NCBI GenBank assembly: GCA_937136455.1
Contig: CAKZOO010000059.1
Coordinates: 1 to 64,000 of the forward strand
Direction of reading: 5' to 3'
Source of the DNA: an uncultured Flavobacteriaceae bacterium
GTDB taxonomy: Bacteria > Bacteroidota > Bacteroidia > Flavobacteriales > Flavobacteriaceae
Length of the DNA: 64,000 nt
Shown here: in pieces, positions 6,941-16,155 of the stretch
Position numbering within the stretch: position 1 is the first letter of the stretch
How the letters are laid out: each line of letters starts with the position of its first letter
Notes under the pieces: model-generated
The model's input: the letters and a program-made list of their open reading frames with translations, nothing else
Told to the model about the DNA's origin: nothing
Database searches by the model: none
Made by a program: the position numbers and the translations under genes

Positions 6941-9580
6941 TTATTTAAAACAAAACTCAGATTTCAATGCTTCCATTAGATTGTAATTACCTTTCTTAAT
7001 CCCAAACTGTTCAGGACTAAGTATCATATGTTTACAATCATCAGGTAGTTGTTCTTGAAACTCCAAGTACATCTTTTGCAAAATATCTTCTTTAAAAATA
7101 TTGATAAACTCTTCACGAATAATCTTATTAAATCTTCCTGAGAAGCAACAATGTGAACCTAGTGAATCGTGTATCATGGTTAGGTAATCAATACCTTCTC
7201 GCTTACATCGTTCAGATACTTTCATAATCAATGAAGCATCTAAACTGTGTACAATATCAGGTGCAATACCTGATTTCATCTTAGCTGCATCTAACGCATA
7301 AACTTCTTTTCCTTCATCGTTTTTAATCAACTTAGGTATTTTAAGTGTGAACTCATTATACCCACTTTCACCGTGAAATAATACTTTTAATTTCACATTC
7401 TTTGTAGCGAACTTTTTCATACTGGCCTTAAAACCAATAGGTGTAGTCCACTTAACAGGAAGGTTTTGACCACCAAGAGCATCAGCTACATGTACAAACC
7501 ATTCCATAACTTTACCAGCACCAGCGATAACCTGATTGATTGAGTCATAAATTAAATTACCCATATATGCCGCAGCTTTACCTGTACCATCACACCTGAA
7601 GTAATCTTCCCAACCCTTGTCTACAATAAATTCATTACAGTGTTCAATATTACCATAACGTGTACCTGAGTAAAACTTTACCATAACAGGCTTTTTAACT
7701 AGGTTACGAATAATCAAACTAAGTCGGTTTCTTTCAACTTGAGTTAATTCTAAATACACCTCATCATATATCTGTTCAATTGATTTACCTTCATCGTAAA
7801 GGTTTGTAATCTTCTCCTGAGAAACATCAGAAAGGATCTCATTACCTTTACCCTCTACAACCTCTGTAATCGCGTCCAGTACGTTTTTACGACCTAACCA
7901 GTCTTGTGCCAAAGGATCGTCTTTAAAAACACTCTCAAGGTTCTCAGTAACCTTTCTAGCTACAGCCATATAAAGATCCTGTACTGGCATATCCATCAAA
8001 TTAGTATGCATAGCACCAACTTCATCACGGGTCATAGCTGAAAGTATTTGAGCGCCTGAACAACTTGCATCGTTAGGATCACAGAGATGACTAATAAACT
8101 TATAATCACCATACTTTTTATGATACTCTAACCAATCAGCCCATTCAAATGCCGCAGCAAGGAATTGTAAAGGTTTATCAGCTTTCATCCATGTTCGATT
8201 ATTTATGGGATCTTTGGTCTGCTCAACAATCCAATCTGTAGCGTCCTGTATCCAATTCTCAGCCTCTTTACGGGTTAGCTTATCCGTTTTTACACCATTA
8301 CCAGAATCATTACCCCAGTGGTTACAGAGAGTCTTAATGATTGCATATACTGCACCTTCACCATCACCATCAAAATCTAATGGCAAACCTACTGCAAACT
8401 CTACCACTGCTTTCTGATAATCAGCACCTTGAATATTAATACCTGTCATAGCTGAAGGATATACTCGGCTACGTCTGTCAAGACTATACGACCAATAAAT
8501 CTCTTCATACTTTTCCAACTCTTCTGTAAGTTCTAAACAACCTACAAATGCTCGATCAAGAGTCTTTTTAGCAGCCTTACGCTTCTTATGAAGATCCCTT
8601 CGATCAGCCCATTGGAAAAATCGTTTTCGTTTAAGCACTGACTCTTCATCTTGGTAAGCCATAACCATAGCTTTTTTCTTTTTACCTGTCTTAGAGTCAA
8701 CCTTAGTACCTTCAACTTTCTCCCAAATATATGATTCTGTTTCTGGATCATATGGACATTCTTCTTCAAACTTACCCAAGTTATTCATAAACACTTTTTT
8801 CATTTCACTAGGTCTAATACCTTGTAAAAGTTTACAAACTTCAAAGATTCGTTTATTTACTCTGTAAGGTGTTTTTTGTAAATGATTAATAGCATCAAGT
8901 ACAATACTTCCTTCAGGCATTTCATGCCTTGGGTTTCGTTTTACTAAAGGTGTAAGTGCCTTAGCTTCATCTGTAAGATACCCACCATCTGCTACGCCAG
9001 TCCAGTTATCAGGTTGACAAACTAATGGTAACATCTTTTTAATGAACTTGTTAAAAACATCTTCATTGTCTTCAACAAAAGTTTTAAAACCTTCATTAAC
9101 TGCCAAAGTATATTGAGTTATTGTTTTTGACAATCGTTCAAGTGATACTCTGAAAAAATGATCAGGTAGTGCATCTAAAACAAGTCGCAACAATACAAGT
9201 CCAGTAGCAATCTTATCTTTATAAGTTTTCTCGTCAATTGAGAAAATATCTTCGTGACGACCATTAGCAATTAATACGTTATTACCAATCTGCTTAGCAA
9301 TAACTGTTACAGCCATTGACTGACTTAAAGACATACATGTAAACAGACTCTTAAGACCAATATATGCAACTTCACTTATTTCTAAGTCTTCAGTAAGCTT
9401 AAAAAATGGCGCTCGTTTGCGTTGAGTCTTATCATGGTGTAATTGTATTGCTTTTTCAACCTTAAGCGATAACTCTAATAGAGTGTCACAAGATTTGTTA
9501 GCATCCAACCCATCCATGAAGTCTTGCATACTTGTTTGCTTCATATTCTGTTTCTCTAGGGCAATCTGCACATCTCTCAT
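6941..9580 (-). CDS. T7-type single-subunit DNA-directed RNA polymerase
   Basis: 879 aa, close to T7 RNAP (883 aa). Motifs in order: DRRSRVYPS (about 375), motif A with the catalytic Asp in NDASCSGAQILSAM and TRDEVGA (about 510), motif B KKPVMVKFYSGTRYGN (about 640, Lys and Tyr spaced as in T7 K631/Y639 but Tyr-Ser instead of Tyr-Gly), the APDIVHSLDAS helix (about 790) and motif C TMIHDSLGSH (about 820) with the second catalytic Asp. It transcribes phage middle/late genes from its own promoters. A sigma70 promoter lies at 9620-9648. The ATG at 9580 has only a distant ribosome site, and an in-frame ATG at codon 13 is an alternative start. Confidence 0.96.
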   Translation of the reverse strand: MRDVQIALEKQNMKQTSMQDFMDGLDANKSCDTLLELSLKVEKAIQLHHDKTQRKRAPFFKLTEDLEISEVAYIGLKSLFTCMSLSQSMAVTVIAKQIGNNVLIANGRHEDIFSIDEKTYKDKIATGLVLLRLVLDALPDHFFRVSLERLSKTITQYTLAVNEGFKTFVEDNEDVFNKFIKKMLPLVCQPDNWTGVADGGYLTDEAKALTPLVKRNPRHEMPEGSIVLDAINHLQKTPYRVNKRIFEVCKLLQGIRPSEMKKVFMNNLGKFEEECPYDPETESYIWEKVEGTKVDSKTGKKKKAMVMAYQDEESVLKRKRFFQWADRRDLHKKRKAAKKTLDRAFVGCLELTEELEKYEEIYWSYSLDRRSRVYPSAMTGINIQGADYQKAVVEFAVGLPLDFDGDGEGAVYAIIKTLCNHWGNDSGNGVKTDKLTRKEAENWIQDATDWIVEQTKDPINNRTWMKADKPLQFLAAAFEWADWLEYHKKYGDYKFISHLCDPNDASCSGAQILSAMTRDEVGAMHTNLMDMPVQDLYMAVARKVTENLESVFKDDPLAQDWLGRKNVLDAITEVVEGKGNEILSDVSQEKITNLYDEGKSIEQIYDEVYLELTQVERNRLSLIIRNLVKKPVMVKFYSGTRYGNIEHCNEFIVDKGWEDYFRCDGTGKAAAYMGNLIYDSINQVIAGAGKVMEWFVHVADALGGQNLPVKWTTPIGFKASMKKFATKNVKLKVLFHGESGYNEFTLKIPKLIKNDEGKEVYALDAAKMKSGIAPDIVHSLDASLIMKVSERCKREGIDYLTMIHDSLGSHCCFSGRFNKIIREEFINIFKEDILQKMYLEFQEQLPDDCKHMILSPEQFGIKKGNYNLMEALKSEFCFK

Positions 9581-9612
9581 AAGTTTTATTTTAATACCTC
9601 TTTCGTTTTGAT

Positions 9613-9648
9613 GAGGTGCATTCTAGGCACACCTCTTAGATTTGTCAA
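9613..9648 (-). promoter_or_regulatory. sigma70 promoter of the RNAP operon with dyad over -10
   Basis: Minus strand: -35 TTGACA (9643-9648), 17-nt spacer, -10 TAGAAT (9620-9625). GAGGTG (9613-9618) and CACCTC (9630-9635) form a perfect inverted repeat with the -10 in its loop, the same design as the cassette-region promoters. Confidence 0.8.
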
Positions 9649-9750
9649 ACATTTTCTCTACATTATTTATAAATTGTATCTTTATATGTGAAGTTATGTA
9701 TTAAAAGATCAAATTAATTACCTTTGTAAGTCATTGTTTTTAAATAAGAA

Positions 9751-9776
9751 TCCTTAAGAGCGTCCATAGGTGATTA
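9751..9776 (+). promoter_or_regulatory. putative phage RNAP promoter of the replication operon
   Basis: CTTAAGAGCGTCCATAGG followed by TGATT, the third copy of the motif at 5915 and 5974 but on the plus strand. It lies 41 nt before the primase-helicase start. Orientation fits a T7-class CATAGG start reading rightward. Confidence 0.6.
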
Positions 9777-9816
9777 AAACCAAGTTTGCGGTAAAACGTA
9801 ACTTTAAGGAGGTGTA

Positions 9817-11712
9817 ATGCAAATAGAGAATAACACTCCTGATACTGTTAAACCCTCTGAAGTCTCTCGTAGAAGAAGACAAAGCAGAACAGGGAAACAG
9901 GCGAAGATTATTGCTAATTACGCTTGCCCTTCTTGCCGTGATAAAGGTGGTGACAGTACAGGTAATCACCTTATGGTGTTTGAATCGGGGAAAGGTTATT
10001 GCAACCGTTGCCCTAAACATTTCTCAGAAGAAGAGGTTAAAGCCGCTAAGGAAGAGAAATATGGTAATCGTAGACGATTCCAAAAATCTAAATTCCAAGA
10101 AGCTTATAAATATAATAAGGGATTGACACTAGAAGATATGCCACACTTAGGCTTTCTTGGTGACAAGCATAGAGGTATTACCGCTGAAACAGATCGACAC
10201 TTTGGTATAAGAACACAGGTCGATGAGAGAAATGGTAAACCACTTGCACGTTTCTACCCTTACCATGTTGAGGAAGAGTTATTCGGATATAAAAACCGTA
10301 AGCTTCCTAAAGAGTGGGAAAGTGATATTGGTACAATCAAAGGAACAGATCTCTTTGGTTGGAACTTATGTAAAGGCCCACGTAAAGTATTAGCTATCGT
10401 TGAAGGTGAAGAAGATTGTGCCGCTGGTTGGCAGATGTGGAAAGCTATTAATATGCGATCTGATAACAGACGTATAAAGCGATCCAATCCGCATATAGTC
10501 TCATTACCAAATGGTGCTAAAGGTGCTGAAAAGATTCTACTCCACCATTTTGATGAGCTTATGAAATATGAGAAAATCATCTGGTTTGGAGATAATTACA
10601 AACTAGATGTAGAAGGTGCTATAGCTCTTGAAAGGGCTGTACAGGTTATCGGGGTTGATAAACTTTATGTATCTGAGTATCCTGATCGTAAAAAAGATCT
10701 TTGTGATATATTAAAACTAGGTGGTCAAGAAGCCTTAGACGCTTTTGCAGAAATGTACTTTAATGCTAAGAAGTATCAGCCAGCAGATATTATTGATGGT
10801 GCTGATCTTACATTAGAAGATATTGAACGTGAGCAAATTTCAGGTGTACCATTACCCTTCCCTAGTGTTCAAGAAAAGATAGATGGTTTACGCCCTTATG
10901 AGCATACATTGTTGTTTGCTGGTTCGGGTATTGGTAAGTCAACTTTTGCTAAAGCAATAGGTCATTGGGTTTGTACTGAGTACGATTGGAAGGTAGGTAA
11001 TATCTTTCTTGAAGAACGGGATGACAAAACCCAACAAGGTTATATAGCTTATGATAATAAAGTCTCATTACGTGAGTATCGTAAAGATTATAATATCATA
11101 CCAAGAGAAGATAAGCAGAAGACCTTAGAAACTGTTATCAAAAATATGATGTTCTTAAGGCATATGGGTTCAATCGATCCTGATGTACTTATGAACAAGA
11201 TTAGATATTTACATGCCAAAGGTTGTAAGTTAATAATCCTAGATCATATTTCAATGGTAGTAACTCAGTCAGATGATGAGCGTAAAGATATTGATAACCT
11301 AATGGAGCAAATTTACCGATTCTGTGAAACTCATCCAGTACACGTAATCTCTATTGTACATTTAAACCGATCTGGTAAAGCAAACTTTGAACGTGGTGCT
11401 GAGATTACTTCAGGCAATCTACGTGGTTCAGCAGGTCTTTTACAGATGGCATGGAATGCAATTGGTATCGAAGGAGATAACCAACACGATCAATATCCTG
11501 ATGCCCGTTTCCCACGATTCTTAAAATGTCGTGAAACAGGTGAAGTGGGGTTATGTAGTGGTGCGTTAATGTATAATAAGAAAACAGGACGATTCAAACA
11601 TGATGAGTCTGTAACTAAAGATGACATAATGCCATCCTTTGAGAAGCAAACACCAAGTATGGGTGGCGGAAGCAAAGGAGGTGGAGGTGGATTCGACAAT
11701 AAAGCGAGTTAA
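9817..11712 (+). CDS. T7 gp4-type DNA primase-helicase
   Basis: 631 aa (T7 gp4 is 566). The N-terminal zinc-binding domain has CPSC (about 31) and CNRC (about 62). The TOPRIM primase core has VLAIVEGEEDCAAGW (about 195) and the DRKKDLCDIL segment. The RecA-like DnaB-type helicase has Walker A FAGSGIGKST (about 370), Walker B LIILDHISM (about 475) and a late arginine-finger region KFLKCRETGEVG. It primes lagging-strand synthesis and unwinds the fork, working with the polymerase at 13496. The start ATG follows AAGGAGG with good spacing. First gene of the long rightward operon. Confidence 0.95.
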   Translation: MQIENNTPDTVKPSEVSRRRRQSRTGKQAKIIANYACPSCRDKGGDSTGNHLMVFESGKGYCNRCPKHFSEEEVKAAKEEKYGNRRRFQKSKFQEAYKYNKGLTLEDMPHLGFLGDKHRGITAETDRHFGIRTQVDERNGKPLARFYPYHVEEELFGYKNRKLPKEWESDIGTIKGTDLFGWNLCKGPRKVLAIVEGEEDCAAGWQMWKAINMRSDNRRIKRSNPHIVSLPNGAKGAEKILLHHFDELMKYEKIIWFGDNYKLDVEGAIALERAVQVIGVDKLYVSEYPDRKKDLCDILKLGGQEALDAFAEMYFNAKKYQPADIIDGADLTLEDIEREQISGVPLPFPSVQEKIDGLRPYEHTLLFAGSGIGKSTFAKAIGHWVCTEYDWKVGNIFLEERDDKTQQGYIAYDNKVSLREYRKDYNIIPREDKQKTLETVIKNMMFLRHMGSIDPDVLMNKIRYLHAKGCKLIILDHISMVVTQSDDERKDIDNLMEQIYRFCETHPVHVISIVHLNRSGKANFERGAEITSGNLRGSAGLLQMAWNAIGIEGDNQHDQYPDARFPRFLKCRETGEVGLCSGALMYNKKTGRFKHDESVTKDDIMPSFEKQTPSMGGGSKGGGGGFDNKAS

Positions 11713-12196
11713 AAAGATTCTTCCAAAGTTCAAGACTACAGAATATTTTACGTGGGGTGCTATTAAACAAAGATGCTACAATCCTAATCATCAAAAGTTT
11801 GAAGAGTATGGCGGAAGAGGTATTACTGTTTGTAAGAGGTGGAAAGATTCTTTTGAGAATTTCTTAGAAGATATGGGTAAAAAACCAACACCAAAACATA
11901 CCTTAGATCGGATTGATAACAGCAAAGGGTATTCTCCTAAAAACTGTAGATGGGTCACGAGATCTATACAAGGCAGTAATCGTAGAAAATTCAAGAAGTC
12001 TAAATCAAAATATCATGGTGTGTACCCTAATCAAGGGAAGTTCCAGTGTCAATATCGTGATAGATCAGGAAAAAGATTCCACATAGGTACTTTTGAGAAA
12101 GAAGAGGATGCAGCCAAAGCATACGATAAGAAGATTGTAGAAAATAATCTGCAAGATTTAAAACCTTTAAATTTTTCAGGAGGTACTTATGTGTAA
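11687..12196 (+). CDS. HNH homing endonuclease with AP2 domain
   Basis: 169 aa from a GTG at 11687 (AAAGGAGG five nt upstream), overlapping the primase end by 26 nt; an ATG 48 nt upstream lacks a ribosome site. The HNH core shows YGGRGITVCKRW, HTLDRIDNSKGYSPKNCRW, then an AP2-like DNA-binding segment YHGVYPNQGKFQC and IGTFEKEEDAAKAYD. It closely resembles the HNH gene at 29431. It probably spreads as a free-standing mobile gene inserted between the two helicase genes. Confidence 0.88.
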   Translation: MDSTIKRVKKILPKFKTTEYFTWGAIKQRCYNPNHQKFEEYGGRGITVCKRWKDSFENFLEDMGKKPTPKHTLDRIDNSKGYSPKNCRWVTRSIQGSNRRKFKKSKSKYHGVYPNQGKFQCQYRDRSGKRFHIGTFEKEEDAAKAYDKKIVENNLQDLKPLNFSGGTYV

Positions 12197-13472
12197 GGTA
12201 GAAGAACGTAAGCGTAAACGTGCTGAGAGAGCCGTAAAGAGGCGTAAGGCAGAGCGTTTAGCTAGACGTACACAACTAGATACCAAACCAACTAAAGTCG
12301 CTCAGGAGGTCGCTCAGGCTGTCTCAGAGATGAAAACGGTAGTAACTTATGATGACCTTGATGGTGATCAATTATTAGCGTATCATGGAATACATACTTG
12401 GTGGGATACCCAAAAGCGTATAGGTGGTGTAGCTGAACCATTAACAGTTGGTGGCTTTGCTGGTACAGGTAAAAGTACCTTACTAAGTATAGCGCTACCA
12501 GCTTTGAAAAACCCCGATGGTTCAGATGTAAAAGTTAAGTATTGTGCCTATACAGGTAAAGCCTCTAATGTACTGATGCAAAAGGGCTTACCAGCACAAA
12601 CAATGCATAGCTTAATCTACGACTGTGTACCAAATGGGGATACTGTTGACTTTGTTCTAAAACATAAAGATGATGTTGATGCACAACTTATTGTTGTAGA
12701 TGAAGCCAGTATGATTCCTGATGAGATGAGACAAGATCTCGAATCGTTAGGTATTCCAATCCTATATACAGGAGATCATGGACAATTACCACCTGTAGCT
12801 GGTGTTGGTAATGTAATGGCTGATCCAATTTTTAAACTGGAACAACCTCATAGACAAGCATTAGAAAGTGGTATTATTGAAGTCGCTACTAATGTACGTA
12901 ACCGTAAAAGGGTTAAGGTTGGTGTGTACGGTAAAAACAAAGATGCAGAAGTTGTGAGATCCCGTGTCATTAATGATACAGAACGTCTTGCAGCAGCAGA
13001 TATGGTTATTTGCTATACCAATAAAAAGCGTGAGCAGTTAAATAGAGTTATACGAAAGTACAAAGGATTTGAAGGTACTTACCCTCAAGTAGGTGAGAAG
13101 CTTATCTGTGTTAGAAATAACAAAAATACTCGTATGTTTAATGGTCTTGTTCTTTATGTTAAAGCTATTAAAGAAGAGGGTGGATACCTTGTAATGGATT
13201 TAGTAGATGAAGTAGGAAACGAATACCTAAATATTAAGGCATTCACAAACTACTTTGAAGGTGCTGATCATCCTAAAATCTTTGGTAGAACGCTATTTGA
13301 TGTGTTCGAGTTTGCATACGCAATCACTGGTCACAAGTCACAAGGTTCTCAATGGGATAATGTGATTGTTGTTGAAGAAGTGATGTACAGACAGACCATG
13401 GATATAAAAAGGCGTTGGAATTATACCGCTTTAACAAGGGCAGTTAAAAAACTCACTTGGATTTTAAAATAA
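12189..13472 (+). CDS. SF1 DNA helicase, Dda/RecD-like
   Basis: 427 aa. After a very basic N-terminal tail (Arg/Lys repeats, residues 1-45), motif I is GGFAGTGKST (about 95), motif Ia YTGKASNVL, motif II VVDEASMI (about 175), motif III GDHGQLPPV (about 205), and the C-terminal motifs V/VI AYAITGHKSQGSQW and NYTALTRAV. This matches Dda/RecD-type 5'-3' helicases used in phage replication and recombination. It overlaps the HNH gene by 8 nt and has an AGGAGG site. Confidence 0.92.
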   Translation: MCKVEERKRKRAERAVKRRKAERLARRTQLDTKPTKVAQEVAQAVSEMKTVVTYDDLDGDQLLAYHGIHTWWDTQKRIGGVAEPLTVGGFAGTGKSTLLSIALPALKNPDGSDVKVKYCAYTGKASNVLMQKGLPAQTMHSLIYDCVPNGDTVDFVLKHKDDVDAQLIVVDEASMIPDEMRQDLESLGIPILYTGDHGQLPPVAGVGNVMADPIFKLEQPHRQALESGIIEVATNVRNRKRVKVGVYGKNKDAEVVRSRVINDTERLAAADMVICYTNKKREQLNRVIRKYKGFEGTYPQVGEKLICVRNNKNTRMFNGLVLYVKAIKEEGGYLVMDLVDEVGNEYLNIKAFTNYFEGADHPKIFGRTLFDVFEFAYAITGHKSQGSQWDNVIVVEEVMYRQTMDIKRRWNYTALTRAVKKLTWILK

Positions 13473-13495
13473 ACTAGCATTTGAAAGGAGGTGCT

Positions 13496-16114
13496 ATGGA
13501 CGTAATTTGGAAGTTTCCTCATTCTGCCTATGGCGCTGAACTTACCTTTGATATTGAGTCGAACGGACTTCTAGAGGATAAAAGAGAGTTCTCTAAATCT
13601 AAAGGCTTGATAGTACATGCAGCAGCAGATAGAATTTGGATGTGTTGTCACCGCGATAACAAAACTGGTATTTGTTATGACTTTATAGATGATGAAATGT
13701 TGTCATTACATGGCAGAGCCATTAAACGTCATAACAGACAGTATGGTCGTGATCAAGCACATCTATACCCTCTATCTGCATTACCTGCTTTCTGGGAAAT
13801 CACAGGAAGACAAACAGGTCATAATGCCCAGAAGTTCGACTTTCCGTTAGTTGAAAAACTCTTAGGCTATCATATGCCAAGAGAAAAACGATGGGATACT
13901 TTGATACAATCACAAACACAATTTTGTGACCGTGAACACGTAGCAGGTTCAACAACTGGCCCACATTCTGTAGAGAGTTGGGCAATACGTATCAATAAAG
14001 GTTCTAAGGTAGAGCATGAAGATTGGCTTAACTTTAGTATTGATATGTACAGACGTTGTTGGCGAGATGTTGAAGTACAATGTGATATTCTTGTTGCACT
14101 AGAAGATGAGCGAGAAGCTGATCGACTCGAATGTAATATTGATTGGACTAAAGCACTTCACACAGAACATATGGCTGCATTTTGGATTAGCTATTCTGAA
14201 ATCTGGGGCTACCCTATTGATCAGGTTTTCGCTAACCAGAAGATCAAAGATTGGGATAAAGAGCTTGCTGATTTGGAAGATGAGCTACTACCTAATATGC
14301 CATTCCGTATCACACATGAGCGCTGTGGTACTAAGGTTAATTGGGAGACATATGTAGAAGGTATGTTGAAGAATTCAGGACTTTCAAGACTACCTTTAGG
14401 GTGGTGTTGGGAAGAAGATTCAGGTAACAAACCTCAACCTGTATGGAAGCCATTTAAAAAGAATGGTGATGTATCTAGTTCCGTTGAAACATATTTCCTT
14501 GGAAAAGAAGCACAACCAGCTAAGCCTGAAGAGCCAGCAATTGAAGCACAGCCAGCGGTTCTTGATGAAAATGGTAAAGTGGTTAAGAAAGCTGTACGAG
14601 CTAGAAAAGCTAAACCAGCCGTTGCCGCTAAGGATCGTGTACCGAGCTGTTATGAAGATGATGCAGGTCTAACTGATCCACCTTTAATTAAGTTCGGGCC
14701 TGAAGATGTGGCTGGGCCATTTACACGTATACAATGGTCTAATTACAATCTTGGTTCAAATAATCAGGTTCTTGAGTACCTTACCTTACATACTAAGTGG
14801 CAACCTACTGAGTATACAGAGAAGGGTAATCCTAAACTGACAGAAGATAGTTTTGACTCTATCGGTGATGGTGAAAGTGGTATTGGTGAGAAGATTAAGT
14901 ATTACCTTATCACTAAGTCTCGTAGAACTAATGTTAAGAACTTTAAAGATCCTACAAAGGGTTGGCTTAACAACGTAAGGGCTGATGGTCGTGTGACCCC
15001 TGTGAACAACACTATGGGTACTCCAACAACACGTAGTAGACACGCTGTAATTGTAAACGTACCTAGTGGTAGCGCTTTACACGGTGCAGATATGCGTAGA
15101 TGTTGGGTAGCAGCAGAAGGTTGTAGACAACTTGGTATTGATGCAGCAGCAATTGAAGCTAGGGCTATGGCCTCAGAAATTGATTGTGATGCTACAAGGC
15201 ATGAGATCGTTGATGGTGATTTCCATACAGCAGTATGGGATACAATTCCTGATTTCTCATCTAGCCGTGGTCATACTAAGGGTATTGAGTATGCATTACT
15301 CTATGGTGCTTCAGATGCCAAACTAGGATCATTAGCAGACATACCTAATTGTCGTGAAAAGTTTGCCTCAGTAGATAAATTAATCCTACGTGGTTGGGAG
15401 CAAGATAAAGAAGGTCTTTGGAGACACAAAAGATGGAATCCTAAGAAGCCATCATTGCTACTTAAGGAAGCACAGGAAACAGTCTGTGGATCTATTATCC
15501 GTAAGCGTATTATGGATGGATTACAGCCTCTAGGTGCGGCTATCGACCGTTTTGTTAAAATGTCTGAGAAAGGGTACTTAGTCTCTATTGATGGGCGTAA
15601 ACTTAACTGTAGAAGCTCTCACAGTGCATTTAACTTAAGACTTCAATCAACTGGTGCGATTATATGTAAGACAGCCATGATTCTTACCATGAACAAACTT
15701 GAACAAGAAGGTTTTGTTGTAGTGGGCAAAGATCATGATCCTAAAAAGCATGTTCAGTTATATACCTTCTACCATGATGAGTTACAACTGGGTGTGCCAG
15801 AACATCTATTTGAAGATAAGGTGTTTAATGTAGACTTTTCTGAATTTGACCTATCAGATAAGAAGCAAAAGAAATTAGCTGAAAAGAAAGCTAATAAAGC
15901 TATCTCTCGTTTCGTTAGAAGAGAGTTAAGGCAACATGGAAAGTATTGGTCAAGACCTAAGATTGACTTTGAAAAAGGTACGGTCTTAATAAGTTATAGT
16001 CGTGTAGGTGATATTGCTACAGAGGCATTCTATGATGCTGGTACTGTAAATGATTTCCCTATCGCTGTAGAAAGTGAATTTGATGTTGGTGCTAACTGGC
16101 TGGAATGTCACTGA
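13496..16114 (+). CDS. family A DNA polymerase with 3'-5' exonuclease
   Basis: 872 aa. The ATG at 13496 has AAAGGAGG six nt upstream; an in-frame TTG 15 nt earlier is inside that site. Exonuclease motifs are FDIESNG (Exo I, about 17), HNAQKFDFPL (Exo II) and a C-terminal Asp in RRCWRDVEV (Exo III). Polymerase motif A is LGIDAAAIEARA, motif B KGIEYALLYG and motif C FYHDELQ. Residues about 340-390 are an Ala/Pro/Lys-rich low-complexity insert (EAQPAKPEEPAIEAQPA and KKAVRARKAKPAVAAK) between exo and polymerase modules, unusual for T7-type enzymes. It is the replicative polymerase of the operon. Confidence 0.95.
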   Translation: MDVIWKFPHSAYGAELTFDIESNGLLEDKREFSKSKGLIVHAAADRIWMCCHRDNKTGICYDFIDDEMLSLHGRAIKRHNRQYGRDQAHLYPLSALPAFWEITGRQTGHNAQKFDFPLVEKLLGYHMPREKRWDTLIQSQTQFCDREHVAGSTTGPHSVESWAIRINKGSKVEHEDWLNFSIDMYRRCWRDVEVQCDILVALEDEREADRLECNIDWTKALHTEHMAAFWISYSEIWGYPIDQVFANQKIKDWDKELADLEDELLPNMPFRITHERCGTKVNWETYVEGMLKNSGLSRLPLGWCWEEDSGNKPQPVWKPFKKNGDVSSSVETYFLGKEAQPAKPEEPAIEAQPAVLDENGKVVKKAVRARKAKPAVAAKDRVPSCYEDDAGLTDPPLIKFGPEDVAGPFTRIQWSNYNLGSNNQVLEYLTLHTKWQPTEYTEKGNPKLTEDSFDSIGDGESGIGEKIKYYLITKSRRTNVKNFKDPTKGWLNNVRADGRVTPVNNTMGTPTTRSRHAVIVNVPSGSALHGADMRRCWVAAEGCRQLGIDAAAIEARAMASEIDCDATRHEIVDGDFHTAVWDTIPDFSSSRGHTKGIEYALLYGASDAKLGSLADIPNCREKFASVDKLILRGWEQDKEGLWRHKRWNPKKPSLLLKEAQETVCGSIIRKRIMDGLQPLGAAIDRFVKMSEKGYLVSIDGRKLNCRSSHSAFNLRLQSTGAIICKTAMILTMNKLEQEGFVVVGKDHDPKKHVQLYTFYHDELQLGVPEHLFEDKVFNVDFSEFDLSDKKQKKLAEKKANKAISRFVRRELRQHGKYWSRPKIDFEKGTVLISYSRVGDIATEAFYDAGTVNDFPIAVESEFDVGANWLECH

Positions 16115-16155
16115 TTGATTTGTAATTTTTATATAAACCATAAGGAAAATAAATT

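Noticed and set aside
8205-8769. Frames overlapping the RNAP gene on either strand
   Set aside because: Shadow frames inside an intact, motif-complete polymerase gene.
9754-10020. 88-aa minus-strand frame over the primase start
   Set aside because: Antisense to the zinc-finger coding region of the primase-helicase and starts within the intergenic control region.
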